Assembly: GCF_014297465.1 (NCBI RefSeq)
Contig: NZ_JACORT010000001.1
Coordinates: forward strand, 1 to 64,000
DNA length: 64,000 nt
Source: Ramlibacter cellulosilyticus
Lineage (GTDB): Bacteria; Pseudomonadota; Gammaproteobacteria; Burkholderiales; Burkholderiaceae_C
Direction of reading: 5' to 3'
Made by a program: the position numbers and the translations under genes. The first letter of the stretch is position 1. Every line of letters begins with the position of its first letter. Below are positions 15,158-23,693 of this stretch, one piece after another. Below the pieces are notes generated by a model, which saw only the letters and a program-made list of their open reading frames with translations, was not told the origin of the DNA and ran no database searches.

Positions 15158-16258
15158 ATGCACGCGCGCATCGCGGCTGCTGCCTGCACGGCGTTCCTGG
15201 CCGCGGGCGCGAGCGCCCAGTCCTCCGTCACCGTCTTCGGCGCGATCGACCTGGCCATCGCGCACTACAAGGGCGAAGGCACCGGTTCGAAGACGCACCT
15301 CGTTCCCGGCGGCAACCAGAACAACCGCATCGGCGTGCGCGGCCGCGAAGACCTGGGCGGCGGCCTGTACGCGTGGTTCGAGCTGGAGGCGGGGTATTCG
15401 CCGGACACGGGCACGGGCCTGAACTCGAACAACAACAACCAGGAAACGGGGCTCGTGAACACCGGCGGCGCGCTGACCTTCAACCGCCGCTCCCTGGTGG
15501 CGATCGGCGGCGGATGGGGCGAGCTGCGCTTCGGCCGCGACTACGTGCCCTCGTTCTGGCCGCTCTACATCTACGACCCGTTCCGCACGGGCGTGGGCTT
15601 CGGCGGCGTCACCATCCTGGGCTCCACGGTCACCAACCTGCGCGCGTCCAACAGCATCGGCTACTTCACGCCCGGTTGCGACCCTTACCTGTGCCGTGGC
15701 CTGTTCGCGCAGGTGATGATCGCCTTCGGCGAGAACCCGAGCGGCACGCCGCAGGAGGACAACGGCAAGGTGGCGGGGCTGCGGGTGGGCTATGCCACGC
15801 CCACCTGGGAAGCGTCCATCGCGCAGAGCCGCACCAGGAACGACACGGTCCGGGAGTTCACGCAGACCTCCGGCGGCGGCGCCGTCGAGGCCGGCTTCGC
15901 CCGCCTGATGGTGCTGGCGGGCGAGAACCGCACCGGCCGCCCCGTCGCCGCGCTGAACAACGGCACGCGCGCGCCCTTCTGGCAGCTCGGCGCGCTGGTG
16001 TATGCGGGGGCGGGCTACGTGCCGATCGCGTACACGCGCGTCAGCCGCAACGACCCGCAGGACAGCCATGCGACCAAGCTCGCGTTCGGCTACGTGTACA
16101 ACCTGTCCAAGCGCACGGCCTTGTACACGACCTACGCGCACATCGAGAACCGCAACGCGCTGGCGCTGCCGGTGAACGTCGGCGCCGACGCGGGCCCGGC
16201 GCCCTTGCCGGGGCGCAGCGCCTCCGGCTGGGACGTCGGGGTGCGCCACACGTTCTGA
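15158..16258 (+). CDS. General trimeric porin (Burkholderiales type)
   Basis: A 366-residue outer-membrane porin. It has a signal peptide of about 20 residues ending AGASA|QSSVTVFGAID, the RIGVRGREDLGGGLYAWFELE strand pair typical of Gram-negative porins (porin_4), SLVAIGGGWGELRFGRDY, and a C-terminal strand ending VGVRHTF with terminal phenylalanine for BAM recognition. It forms a passive diffusion channel. Its context is unspecific. The start at ATG 15158 places the signal peptide correctly. Confidence 0.92.
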   Translation: MHARIAAAACTAFLAAGASAQSSVTVFGAIDLAIAHYKGEGTGSKTHLVPGGNQNNRIGVRGREDLGGGLYAWFELEAGYSPDTGTGLNSNNNNQETGLVNTGGALTFNRRSLVAIGGGWGELRFGRDYVPSFWPLYIYDPFRTGVGFGGVTILGSTVTNLRASNSIGYFTPGCDPYLCRGLFAQVMIAFGENPSGTPQEDNGKVAGLRVGYATPTWEASIAQSRTRNDTVREFTQTSGGGAVEAGFARLMVLAGENRTGRPVAALNNGTRAPFWQLGALVYAGAGYVPIAYTRVSRNDPQDSHATKLAFGYVYNLSKRTALYTTYAHIENRNALALPVNVGADAGPAPLPGRSASGWDVGVRHTF

Positions 16259-16270
16259 GCGCGGCGCGGC

Positions 16271-16498
16271 TCACGCGCGCGCCAGCATCCGCTGCACCAT
16301 CCGCCGCGCGAGCGGCGCGACCACCATGACCGCGGGGAAGGCGAACAGCCACGCGGTGAGCCAGGCCGCGATCCACGTCCCGACGAAGCCGGGCGCGGGG
16401 CCCAGCGTCCGCAGCGTGGAGATGCCGGAGACCAGCAGCGACATCAGGCCCGAGAGGACCAGGGCGAAGAGCAGGGGCTCGAGGCGGTGGGTCCTCAT
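16271..16498 (-). CDS. DUF2798 small membrane protein
   Basis: A 75-residue protein with two membrane helices (about 9-28 and 40-62): LLFALVLSGLMSLLVSGIS and FVGTWIAAWLTAWLFAFPAVMVV, then PLARRMVQRML, which is the DUF2798 pattern. Function unknown. Its ATG at 16498 overlaps the stop of the flavodoxin gene (ATGA), so it is the last gene of the MerR-linked operon. It is too short to be noticed unless the frame is trimmed to this start. Confidence 0.85.
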   Translation of the reverse strand: MRTHRLEPLLFALVLSGLMSLLVSGISTLRTLGPAPGFVGTWIAAWLTAWLFAFPAVMVVAPLARRMVQRMLARA

Positions 16499-17091
16499 GC
16501 GGCCTCCGCGGCTGCGATCGCGCGCGCCGGCTGCGCCAGCCGATGCAGCGCCCGTGCGAAGTTCTCGCCGAACATGCGCGCGCCCTTGAGGTCGCCGGGC
16601 GCGAACGCGTCGGCCGCAGCCGCGTGGCCGGCCTGCGCCATCAGCCCCGACCAGGAGCCGAGGCGGTTGGCGGCTTCCTCGTACGGCACGCCGCCATGCT
16701 GCTCCGGCAGCACCGGGTTGCCCATCCACAGCATGCCGTGCTGCATGGCGAAGACGAACATCGCCATCAGCGTGGACTGCTTGTCGCCCGCGGGCAGCGA
16801 CGAGACGGTGAAGCCGGCGGCGAGCTTGCCCCGCAGTTGCTGCTCGCGCCACATGCGGCCGGTCGCGTCCATGAAGGACTTGAAGGTGCCGGACACGCCG
16901 CCGAGGTAGGTGGGGGATCCGAACAGCAGCCCGTCGAAGGCGCGCAGCTGCGCGGGATCGCGCGCCACGTCGGCGGCTTGCAGCAGGTGGACTTCCGTGC
17001 CGGGAACGGCGCGCGCCCCTTCGGCGACGCGTTCGGCGATGTGGCCGGTGTGCCCGTGGGCACTGTGGAAGAGGACGGCGAGTTGCTTCAT
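16495..17091 (-). CDS. WrbA/flavodoxin-like NAD(P)H:quinone oxidoreductase family protein
   Basis: A 198-residue flavodoxin-fold protein. An FMN phosphate-binding loop lies at about residues 9-16 (HSAHGHTG), a later FMN loop is GSPTYLGGVSGTFKSFMD, and SSLPAGDKQSTLMAM is typical of the WrbA/NQO group. Probably a two-electron quinone reductase or azoreductase in the cytosol. Middle gene of an operon transcribed from the MerR-type promoter at 17660-17690, which suggests induction by a redox-active or toxic compound. ATG 17091 is preceded by a 34-base gap from the upstream gene. Confidence 0.85.
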   Translation of the reverse strand: MKQLAVLFHSAHGHTGHIAERVAEGARAVPGTEVHLLQAADVARDPAQLRAFDGLLFGSPTYLGGVSGTFKSFMDATGRMWREQQLRGKLAAGFTVSSLPAGDKQSTLMAMFVFAMQHGMLWMGNPVLPEQHGGVPYEEAANRLGSWSGLMAQAGHAAAADAFAPGDLKGARMFGENFARALHRLAQPARAIAAAEAA

Positions 17092-17125
17092 GGCATTCCT
17101 TCGTGGGGTGGGGATCTCCAGGGAG

Positions 17126-17623
17126 TCATCGCGAGATCCATGCGATGCCGGCGGCGGCCAGGTAGAGGCCCCCGCCGAAGACGGTGTGGTTGGCGAGGCT
17201 GCGCAGGCGGTTCTTCCACGGCGTGGGCGTGCGCGACGCGGCGATGCCCGCGCCCATGGCGGGCTGCATGACGAACCACGGGGCCGCGACCGTGGCGATG
17301 CCGACGGCCAGCGCGGGCAGCAGCGACGGGTCGCGCGTGAAGCCGGTCCCTTGCACGGCGACCAGCACCGCGGCGAACGCGACGCCGGTGAGGTAATGGG
17401 TGATCCAGCCGAGCGCGCGTTCTCCCGCGACGGGCTCGGCCCGCGCGATGGATGCATGCGCGATGCGCCCGCGCGCCAGGTGCCCGACCCAGCGGCCGAT
17501 GAGCGCGAAATCGAGCGTCGGGATGCCCAGGCGCTCGAGGAGCAGCAGCCAGAGGTCCATGACAGCCGTGGCCATGAGGCCGAGGAGGACGGTGCGGGTG
17601 AGGTCTTCTGCAATGGGATTCAT
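17126..17623 (-). CDS. DUF2938 family integral membrane protein
   Basis: A 165-residue protein with four membrane segments (about 8-30, 72-90, 103-122, 143-163). DLTRTVLLGLMATAVMDLWLLLLERLG and IGRWVGHLARGRIAH fit DUF2938. Function unknown. ATG 17623 is the first start after the promoter; a longer in-frame start at 17674 would place the -10 box inside the gene, so the shorter form is preferred. First gene of the operon with the flavodoxin and DUF2798 genes. Confidence 0.85.
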   Translation of the reverse strand: MNPIAEDLTRTVLLGLMATAVMDLWLLLLERLGIPTLDFALIGRWVGHLARGRIAHASIARAEPVAGERALGWITHYLTGVAFAAVLVAVQGTGFTRDPSLLPALAVGIATVAAPWFVMQPAMGAGIAASRTPTPWKNRLRSLANHTVFGGGLYLAAAGIAWISR

Positions 17624-17659
17624 GGGGCCTGCCGGTTGACGCTCGATCAGCGTGACGGC

Positions 17660-17690
17660 AGGATAGAAATTCAAGTCGACTTGAAGTCAA
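17660..17690 (-). promoter_or_regulatory. MerR-type promoter with 19-bp spacer and dyad operator
   Basis: On the minus strand TTGACT (17690-17685) is followed by a 19-base spacer and TATCCT (17665-17660). The spacer contains the perfect palindrome TTCAAGTCGACTTGAA (17670-17685). The overlong spacer with a central dyad is the hallmark of promoters activated by MerR-family proteins through DNA untwisting. It drives the DUF2938-flavodoxin-DUF2798 operon and lies 10 bases before the divergent merR-type gene, which is probably autorepressed from the same site. Confidence 0.85.
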
Positions 17691-17700
17691 GGGGTGCGCG

Positions 17701-18123
17701 ATGGACATCGCCGAAGTGGCCCGGCGCGCGGGCGTGCCGGCCTCGACGCTGCGCTACTACGAGGAGAAGGGGCTGATCGCCTCGGTGGGGCGGCAGGGCC
17801 TGCGCCGCACCTTCGCGCCGGGCGTGCTGGACCAATTGGCCCTGGTCGCGCTCGGCCAGGCGGCGGGTTTCTCGCTGGCCGAGATCAAGGGGATGTTCTC
17901 GCCGGAAGGGCGGCCCAGCATCGACCGGGCCCAGCTCTCGGCGAAGGCGGACGAGATCGACGCCACGGTGCGGCGCCTGAAGGCGATGAGCGATGGGTTG
18001 CGGCATGCCGCCGTGTGCCCGGCGCCCAGCCATGCGGAGTGCCCGACCTTCCAGCGGCTGCTGCGTGCGGCTTCGGCCGGCAACCTGCAGCCGCGGCAGA
18101 AGCGCGCCGTGCGCGCGCGCTGA
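17701..18123 (+). CDS. MerR family transcriptional regulator
   Basis: A 140-residue MerR regulator. The N-terminal winged HTH is MDIAEVARRAGVPASTLRYYEEKGLI (1-26), with the second wing region LRRTFAPGVLDQLALVALGQAAGFSLAEIKGMF. The dimerisation coiled coil is short (about 80-105). Three cysteine-bearing positions occur in the tail (CPAPSHAECPTF), so metal or thiol sensing is possible, but the effector is not known. It is divergent from the operon controlled by the promoter at 17660-17690. The stop codon abuts the stop of the convergent lipoprotein gene (TGATCA). Confidence 0.92.
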   Translation: MDIAEVARRAGVPASTLRYYEEKGLIASVGRQGLRRTFAPGVLDQLALVALGQAAGFSLAEIKGMFSPEGRPSIDRAQLSAKADEIDATVRRLKAMSDGLRHAAVCPAPSHAECPTFQRLLRAASAGNLQPRQKRAVRAR

Positions 18124-18570
18124 TCAGCGGCGCCCGCCGCCTCCGCGGCCGCCACCCCCGCCACCGCCACCGCCACCGCCACCGCCGCCACGTCCCGGGC
18201 CCGCGCCGGTCCCGCGCGTGTGCGACCAGTTGCCGCCGTGCGAGTGCCTGTGCCCGTGGTGGTGTCCGCCGCCCCAGAACGTGCCGGAGAACCACAGGCC
18301 GCCGCCCCAGTACGGGTAGTAGGGGTACGGGTACGCGTAGCCGTAGGAGTAAGGATAGGGATAGGGATAAGGGTATGCGTACGGATATGTGTAGCCGTAC
18401 GGGTACGGGTACGCCGGGTACTGCGCCGCGGCGGCGGGGTAGTACTGGATCTCCGCACTCGCGTCGCTGTTGGGCGTGACGACGGTGTACGGCGCCGCGA
18501 CCGTGGGGTAGTAGGTCGTGCAGCCGGTCAAGGTGGGGACGAGGGCCAGCGGGAGGAGAAGGGATTTCAT
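18124..18570 (-). CDS. Low-complexity Tyr/Pro and Gly/His-rich lipoprotein
   Basis: A 148-residue lipoprotein with lipobox LTGC at C17. Residues about 55-95 are a run of YPYPYG-like dipeptide repeats (mostly Tyr-Pro), then WGGGLWFSGTFWGGG, a His-rich patch HHHGHRHSHGG, and a C-terminal Gly/Arg tail with a long glycine run. Similar low-complexity envelope proteins are known in Burkholderiales but have no assigned function; the His patch could bind metal. Start ATG 18570, with GGAGGAGAAGG-like purines on the + strand not relevant. No promoter recognised. Confidence 0.75.
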   Translation of the reverse strand: MKSLLLPLALVPTLTGCTTYYPTVAAPYTVVTPNSDASAEIQYYPAAAAQYPAYPYPYGYTYPYAYPYPYPYPYSYGYAYPYPYYPYWGGGLWFSGTFWGGGHHHGHRHSHGGNWSHTRGTGAGPGRGGGGGGGGGGGGGGRGGGGRR

Positions 18571-18679
18571 GCATCTCTCCGGGCGGCGAACGACGGCCGC
18601 TGCCCCTTCATACTCCGCCGGACGCCGGGCCGCCATCGGGACTTGGTCCCGATGGCGGCCGACTTTACATTCGCGCGGG

Positions 18680-20311
18680 CTACTGGCAGCTGAAGTTCGC
18701 GGCGGCGTTCACGTCGCCCGAACCCTTGTACACCGCCTTCTTCGGATACGGGCACAGCGGACGGCTCGCCGTCACGGCGCCGCTCTGCACGCGCGAGGCA
18801 ACGATCGCTTCGGGTGCCGCCCCCTGCTCCACCCAGCGGTCCAGGGCCATCAGCAGGTCGTTGTCCGCCGTGGGATTCGGCGCCTGCGCGGCGCTGTTGC
18901 CGAACACCGTCGGGCCGGTGCCGCCGCTGCAGTGCCCCATGCCGGGCGCGAGGAAGAGGCGGAAGAAGCTGTCCGTGGCCTGCTGCGAACCCTGCGCCGT
19001 GCGCACCTTCTCGTAGTACGCGATCGTGTCCATCGCGTTCACCACGGGATCGGACCAGCCCTGGTACGTGATCAGCTTGCCGCCCCGCGCCTTGAACGCG
19101 GAGATGTCGGCGTTGTTCTGGTCCACCAGCGGGCCCACCTTCGAGAGCGAGAACGTGAGGTCGCGGTCGTAGTCGAAGGTCCACCAGTTCCACTGCGGGT
19201 TGTCGAACACCCACAGCGCCCAGAAGTCGGAGCGCACGGGGGCCGCGCCGCCCCAGTAGCCAGGCCAGCCGGATTCGGTCCCCACCGCGAGCCCCGGGTA
19301 GATCTGGGCGCCGGTCCGCGGGTTCTTCGGCCCGGCGTAGATCTTCTTCGCCGCCGTGACCTGGTCTGCCGTCAGGCAGTCGGGCGCATCTGCACCGGTG
19401 CACTGCAGCGACTCCACGTTGAAGACGCTGGTGGTGCAGGCACGCGGGTCCGCGATGACGCCGTCCGTGACGCCGTCCAGCCCGTCGCACGCCGCCACGG
19501 CTTTCTGCGTGATCAGGGCCGCCTTCGCGTTGGTGAGGAGCGTCGTGTTCGTGTTGGGAACGCGGTTGGACTGGTAGCGCCAGAGGAATTCCACGTTGAG
19601 GGCGACGCGGTTGTTGCCGGGCGCGCCGGCAATCACGCCGTCGAAGTCCTGCGGGTACTGCTGCACCTCGGCATAGCCCTGGTGGCCGCCCGTGGAGCAG
19701 CCGTAGTAGTAGGCGCGCTTGGCCGACTGCCCCTGCAGGTGCGCCAGGATGCCCTTGCCGGGCACGGTGATCGCGTTGATCGAACGCGTGCCCCAGTCCT
19801 TGATCTTCTCCGGGTGGCCCACGCCCCAGAACATCTCGTTCGGGTCGGTGGACTGGTGCCCGGTGTCGCCGCCCATCACGGCGTAGCCCTGGCGCATCGC
19901 GTAGGCCATGTCGTTGTAGCTCAGGGCGGGGCTGTAGCCTCCGTTGCCCGTGGTGACCATCTTGCCGTTCCAACCGTCCTGCGGGACCCACAGCTCGAAG
20001 TTCACGAGCGAGTCCGCGCTCGGGCGCGACTGCCCCTTCACGAGGCAGAACGCGGACAGGTTCGCGATGGGGTTACGGGCGCCGGCCGGCTGGTAGCTGT
20101 TGGCGGCCACCGGTTCGGCCGACAGCACCGTCGCGTTCTCCAGCTTCAGGTCCGCGAAGCTGTTGATGGCGCAGGCCTTGGCGACCGGGGCGGCGGGGGC
20201 GGGCGCCGGCGCCTCGGTGATGCCACCGCCGCCGCCGCCGCCGCACGCGCTCAGGGCGGCGGCGGCGAACAAGGCGGCGAGGCGCTTGGGTGGGTGGAAG
20301 GGGGATGTCAT
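18680..20311 (-). CDS. Tannase/feruloyl esterase family lipoprotein
   Basis: A 543-residue alpha/beta hydrolase of the tannase family. The lipobox LSAC ends at C23, followed by a glycine-rich tether. Catalytic serine S206 lies in GCSTGGHQGY; the Asp is probably in GWSDPVV and the His in APGMGHCSGG, as in characterised feruloyl esterases. It would cleave aromatic esters such as feruloyl or galloyl esters at the cell surface or periplasm. It is transcribed separately from the DUF6351 gene upstream, as a strong terminator lies between. ATG 20311 has GGAGAC 7 bases upstream. Aromatic acids released could feed catabolic routes such as the LigAB cluster, but no direct link is shown. Confidence 0.9.
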   Translation of the reverse strand: MTSPFHPPKRLAALFAAAALSACGGGGGGGITEAPAPAPAAPVAKACAINSFADLKLENATVLSAEPVAANSYQPAGARNPIANLSAFCLVKGQSRPSADSLVNFELWVPQDGWNGKMVTTGNGGYSPALSYNDMAYAMRQGYAVMGGDTGHQSTDPNEMFWGVGHPEKIKDWGTRSINAITVPGKGILAHLQGQSAKRAYYYGCSTGGHQGYAEVQQYPQDFDGVIAGAPGNNRVALNVEFLWRYQSNRVPNTNTTLLTNAKAALITQKAVAACDGLDGVTDGVIADPRACTTSVFNVESLQCTGADAPDCLTADQVTAAKKIYAGPKNPRTGAQIYPGLAVGTESGWPGYWGGAAPVRSDFWALWVFDNPQWNWWTFDYDRDLTFSLSKVGPLVDQNNADISAFKARGGKLITYQGWSDPVVNAMDTIAYYEKVRTAQGSQQATDSFFRLFLAPGMGHCSGGTGPTVFGNSAAQAPNPTADNDLLMALDRWVEQGAAPEAIVASRVQSGAVTASRPLCPYPKKAVYKGSGDVNAAANFSCQ

Positions 20312-20341
20312 GCGTGTCTCCTGGTCTTGTTGGTCGAAAGG

Positions 20342-20374
20342 AAAAAACCCGTCCGGCTGCGAGTGCCGGACGGG
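20342..20374 (-). terminator. Rho-independent terminator after the DUF6351 gene
   Basis: Read on the minus strand: CCCGTCCGGC, 7-base loop, GCCGGACGGG, then TTTTTT. The 10-bp stem is perfect (+ strand arms 20348-20357 and 20365-20374) with the T-run at 20347-20342. It begins 8 bases after the DUF6351 stop codon. Confidence 0.93.
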
Positions 20375-20381
20375 CGATGCT

Positions 20382-22658
20382 TCAGATGCCCTTGCCGTCG
20401 CCGGGCTGCGAGGCCGGTGCCGCACCGAGCGGCTGCCCCCCGGGTCCGGCCATGAAGGTCTGCCACGGTGCGGGTTCGACCTGGCCCACGCCGGGCTTGC
20501 CGTAGTCGCACACGCCGTAGGGGAAGGCCGCTTGCAGGCGCGCCCACTGCTCGGGGGTGAAGCTCGCCTGGTAGTCGCCCGCCGCGAGCGGCTTGAGCTG
20601 GCACTTCATGATGTCGCTCTTGAGCGGCTCGCCCGAGGAAACGCGCGTGTCGCGATACACGGGCCACTCGCTGTCGGTCGGCGCGGGCACGCCGTCGGCG
20701 CCGATGGTGGAATCCATGCCCGGCGTCGCGCCGGTGTTGCACACGGCGGGATCGGTCACCCAGCCGGTGGCGGAACGCCAGCACTGGTCGACCGCTCCGG
20801 AGGGCTTGTTCGCGAGCACCTTCTCGCGCTGCGTGCGGCCGGACGTGTCGGCCTCGATCGCTGCGAGCCACTGGTTCATCAGGTCGAAGCGCATCTGCGC
20901 GTAGTTGGGCGGGGTGCCCTTGTGGCGCAGGATCACGTGGTTGCCGTAGTCGCCCCACTCCGCGAGGATGCGGTTGCGGATCACGTACTGGCGGAAGTCG
21001 TAGTGCTCCTCGATGATGTTGAAGCTGACGTCCGCGATGATCGGCACCTCGCCCAGCCGCCGCCCGTGCGGGACGCGGCCGGACGCATGCGTGATCTCCA
21101 CCGCGCCGGGGTCGGCCACCATGCGGCCCGCCTGCCACTGGCCGTTGATGTCGTAGCCGCCGACGAGCTCGTTCAGCCGCAGGAACTGTTCGACGGTGAT
21201 CCGGCCCGCGTTGAGCGCCGCGAGGCCGTACTGGATGCCGAGGTTGTCGTGCGGCGTCTTCGCGTAGCCGCTGGCATCGCGCGGGCCGAACACGGCGATG
21301 TTGAAGTCCTGCAGCGTGCAGCGGATTCCGGAGAGGTTGGCCAGGGACCATCGGTTCGGGTCCGTGCCGCAGCCGCCGCCGCCCACCGTCGGGTCCATGT
21401 AGAAGGGCGTGCGGCTGGCCATGTTGGTGTTGGCGGGGCCTTCGCACACCTGGTTCCAGCGGTGGCCGGCGATCTGGGCGCGCTCCACGAGCGAATAGGA
21501 GAGGCCGGAGGAGTCGCTGTCGTAGAAGCGCTTCAGCAGGCCGCAGTCCGCGAACTCGCGCCCGGTGGTCCAGGTGTCCTGCCAGCCGTCGGCCGGCAGG
21601 ATGCCCTGCAGCAGGCCGGGATAGTTGGTGACGTGCAGGTGCTGCTGGTGCGCGCCGCCGGAGCTGCCGTCGGACATCGTGTAGCGGATCTCGCCGTAGT
21701 TCTCGGTGATGTGCTCCTTGACCATCATCACGGTCTCGGCGGACGTCACGTCGTTGCAGTGGCTGCCGTAGTTGGTCATCTCCGAGGAGGCGACCATGAA
21801 GCCGCGGCGCAGCGCGACGTCGTCCAGCACGTTGCCCGGGTTCACCTGCGTGCGGCCGAACTCGCAGCCGGAGCCGAATTTCCAGAACAGCTTGCCGTTC
21901 CACGAGGGCGAGCGGTTCCAGGGCGCCCAGCCTTGCGTGGGGTTCGCCGGATTCGCGAGGTACGCGACGTCGTACTTGCCGCGGTTGATCACGCCGCGCT
22001 CGATCCGCACGATGTAAGGGACCGTCCTGCCTTCGTCGGTGGTGACCGATGCGATGTTCGCGGCGGCCGGCGGGTTGGCCGGGTCGTAGTTCGCGAAGCT
22101 GCCCGCCAGCGTGCGGTACTGGTAGCGGTACACCGGCGCCGCGATGTTGCACTTCCCGTCCAGCGGGTTGCCGAGGTCGGGATTGCTGGCGGTGGGGTTG
22201 GCCACCTTCGTCGTGCAGGTCCACGGCTGCACCTGCGGGCCGGAGATGACGGGGCCGCCGAGGTCGTGGTTGGTTACCGTCAGGCGCGCGCCCGGGCCGT
22301 TGGGCACGCGCGCCACGATGGTGTTGTCGCCTTCCACCAGGCCACCCACCACGCCGTAGTAGCGGCCGTCGGGGCGCACCGCGAACGACGCGGTCACGTC
22401 CTCGCCGTTGCGCGTGATGCGCACGTCGCCGTAGCCGGCCTTCGCCTTGTCCGGCAACACCAGTTCCACGAGCGCCTGGCCGCCGGACACGAGGTCGGCG
22501 CGGTTGCCCAGCACCTTCAGCGTGGAGAGGTTGCCGTTGCCGGTGGCCCTGGAAAGGATGTCGCCGGCGGGCGCGGAACCGGTTCCGCTGCCACCGCCGC
22601 AGGCGACGACCAGCAGCGCAGCCGCCGTCGTCGCCAGGAGGGGAATCGCTTGTCTCAT
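20382..22658 (-). CDS. DUF6351 family lipoprotein (putative hydrolase)
   Basis: A 758-residue lipoprotein (lipobox VVAC at C20) with glycine-rich tether. It fits the DUF6351 family: STLKVLGNRADLVSGGQALVELVLP at the N terminus, a bacterial Ig-like region to about 150, and a large alpha/beta-hydrolase-like core containing MSDGSSGGAHQQHLHVTNYPGL, where S-S-G-G may be the nucleophile elbow. Some relatives are annotated in steroid or polyester breakdown, but the activity is unproven. ATG 22658 has AAGGAG upstream. It lies just downstream of the Bug receptor gene (53-base gap), so both may belong to the same unit as the AtuA pair. Confidence 0.85.
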   Translation of the reverse strand: MRQAIPLLATTAAALLVVACGGGSGTGSAPAGDILSRATGNGNLSTLKVLGNRADLVSGGQALVELVLPDKAKAGYGDVRITRNGEDVTASFAVRPDGRYYGVVGGLVEGDNTIVARVPNGPGARLTVTNHDLGGPVISGPQVQPWTCTTKVANPTASNPDLGNPLDGKCNIAAPVYRYQYRTLAGSFANYDPANPPAAANIASVTTDEGRTVPYIVRIERGVINRGKYDVAYLANPANPTQGWAPWNRSPSWNGKLFWKFGSGCEFGRTQVNPGNVLDDVALRRGFMVASSEMTNYGSHCNDVTSAETVMMVKEHITENYGEIRYTMSDGSSGGAHQQHLHVTNYPGLLQGILPADGWQDTWTTGREFADCGLLKRFYDSDSSGLSYSLVERAQIAGHRWNQVCEGPANTNMASRTPFYMDPTVGGGGCGTDPNRWSLANLSGIRCTLQDFNIAVFGPRDASGYAKTPHDNLGIQYGLAALNAGRITVEQFLRLNELVGGYDINGQWQAGRMVADPGAVEITHASGRVPHGRRLGEVPIIADVSFNIIEEHYDFRQYVIRNRILAEWGDYGNHVILRHKGTPPNYAQMRFDLMNQWLAAIEADTSGRTQREKVLANKPSGAVDQCWRSATGWVTDPAVCNTGATPGMDSTIGADGVPAPTDSEWPVYRDTRVSSGEPLKSDIMKCQLKPLAAGDYQASFTPEQWARLQAAFPYGVCDYGKPGVGQVEPAPWQTFMAGPGGQPLGAAPASQPGDGKGI

Positions 22659-22711
22659 CGGGGTTTGCTCCTTGGGGGAAGGGGGACGGTGCGGGTCTGC
22701 GCCCGCTCTTC

Positions 22712-23674
22712 TCACTCCTTGGCGATGCCGGCCGACTCGATGATCTTTCGCCGCTTGGTCGACTCGGCCAGCTGGAACCTGTGCAGGTCTTCGGGGCTGC
22801 CGGTGATGGCCTCGAAGCCGTTCTGCGCATAGAAGTTCGAGACGGTCTGGCTCTTGTTCGCCTTGACCAGGATGTCGTTGAGGCGCGCGACGACGGGGGC
22901 GGGCGTGCCTTCCGGCACGTAGGCCGCGAACCAGAAGCTCATCTCGTAGTTCTTGACGCCGGCTTCGCTGATCGTGGGCAGCTCCGGCGCGAGCTCGGTT
23001 CGCTTCGCGGTGGAAACGCCGAGGGGCCGGACCTTGCCTGCCTTGGCCTGGGGCAGGCCGGTGGCCATGTCGGTGATCATGAACTGGATCTGGCCGCCGA
23101 TCAGGTCCGTCACCGCGGGCGGATTGCTGCGATAGGGGATGCCGACGATGTAGGTGCCGGTCATCTGCTTGAACAGCTCGCCCGCGATGCGGCTCGAGGA
23201 ACTGCCGTAGCCGAACGACAGCTTGCCGGGCTGCTCCTTGGCGAGCTTGACCAGTTCCTGCACGTTCCGGACCGGCAGGTCGTTGTTGACCACGAGGATC
23301 TGGCCCCCCTTGGACAGCAGCGTCACGGGCGCGAAGTCCTTGACCGGGTCGTACGGCAGCTTCTTGAACAGGTGCTCGTTCGCCGCGTGGGTGGTGTTGG
23401 TCGTGATCAGGACGGTGTAGCCGTCCTTGGGCGCCTTCGCGGCGGCCTGGGCGCCGATGAAGGCGTTCGCGCCGGGCTTGTTGTCGATGACGACCGACTG
23501 CTTCGTCTGCTCCGTGACCGCCTGGCCCAGGGCGCGCGCGAGCTGGTCGGTCGCGCTGCCGGCGGCGAAGGGCACGATGAAGGTGATCGGCTTGTCGGGC
23601 CAGGACTGCGCTTGCGCGCCGAGCGCGAAGGCGAGCGAGGCGGCGAGCAGGGCGAGGCGGCGGGTGGGTTGCAT
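22712..23674 (-). CDS. Bug/TctC-family periplasmic solute-binding protein
   Basis: A 320-residue periplasmic receptor with a signal peptide (1-22, ALGAQA|QSWPDKPI). Bug signatures: WPDKPITFIVPFAAGSATDQLAR near the N terminus, VVIDNKPGANAFIGAQAAAKAPKDGYT, and the C-terminal TISEAGVKNYE. These proteins usually bind carboxylated ligands for tripartite tricarboxylate transporters; no tctA or tctB gene is nearby. It follows the AtuA pair by 19 bases, so its ligand is likely the substrate of that pair. Confidence 0.92.
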   Translation of the reverse strand: MQPTRRLALLAASLAFALGAQAQSWPDKPITFIVPFAAGSATDQLARALGQAVTEQTKQSVVIDNKPGANAFIGAQAAAKAPKDGYTVLITTNTTHAANEHLFKKLPYDPVKDFAPVTLLSKGGQILVVNNDLPVRNVQELVKLAKEQPGKLSFGYGSSSSRIAGELFKQMTGTYIVGIPYRSNPPAVTDLIGGQIQFMITDMATGLPQAKAGKVRPLGVSTAKRTELAPELPTISEAGVKNYEMSFWFAAYVPEGTPAPVVARLNDILVKANKSQTVSNFYAQNGFEAITGSPEDLHRFQLAESTKRRKIIESAGIAKE

Positions 23675-23693
23675 CTTGTCTTGTCTCCTGGGG

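Noticed and set aside
16500-16852. Upstream extension of the DUF2798 gene into the flavodoxin gene
   Set aside because: The extension is an out-of-frame reading of the flavodoxin gene; the ATG at 16498 gives the normal family length.
20100-22832. Plus-strand open frame of 910 codons
   Set aside because: It is a shadow of the DUF6351 lipoprotein and the tannase 5' end on the opposite strand; no domain was recognised in it.
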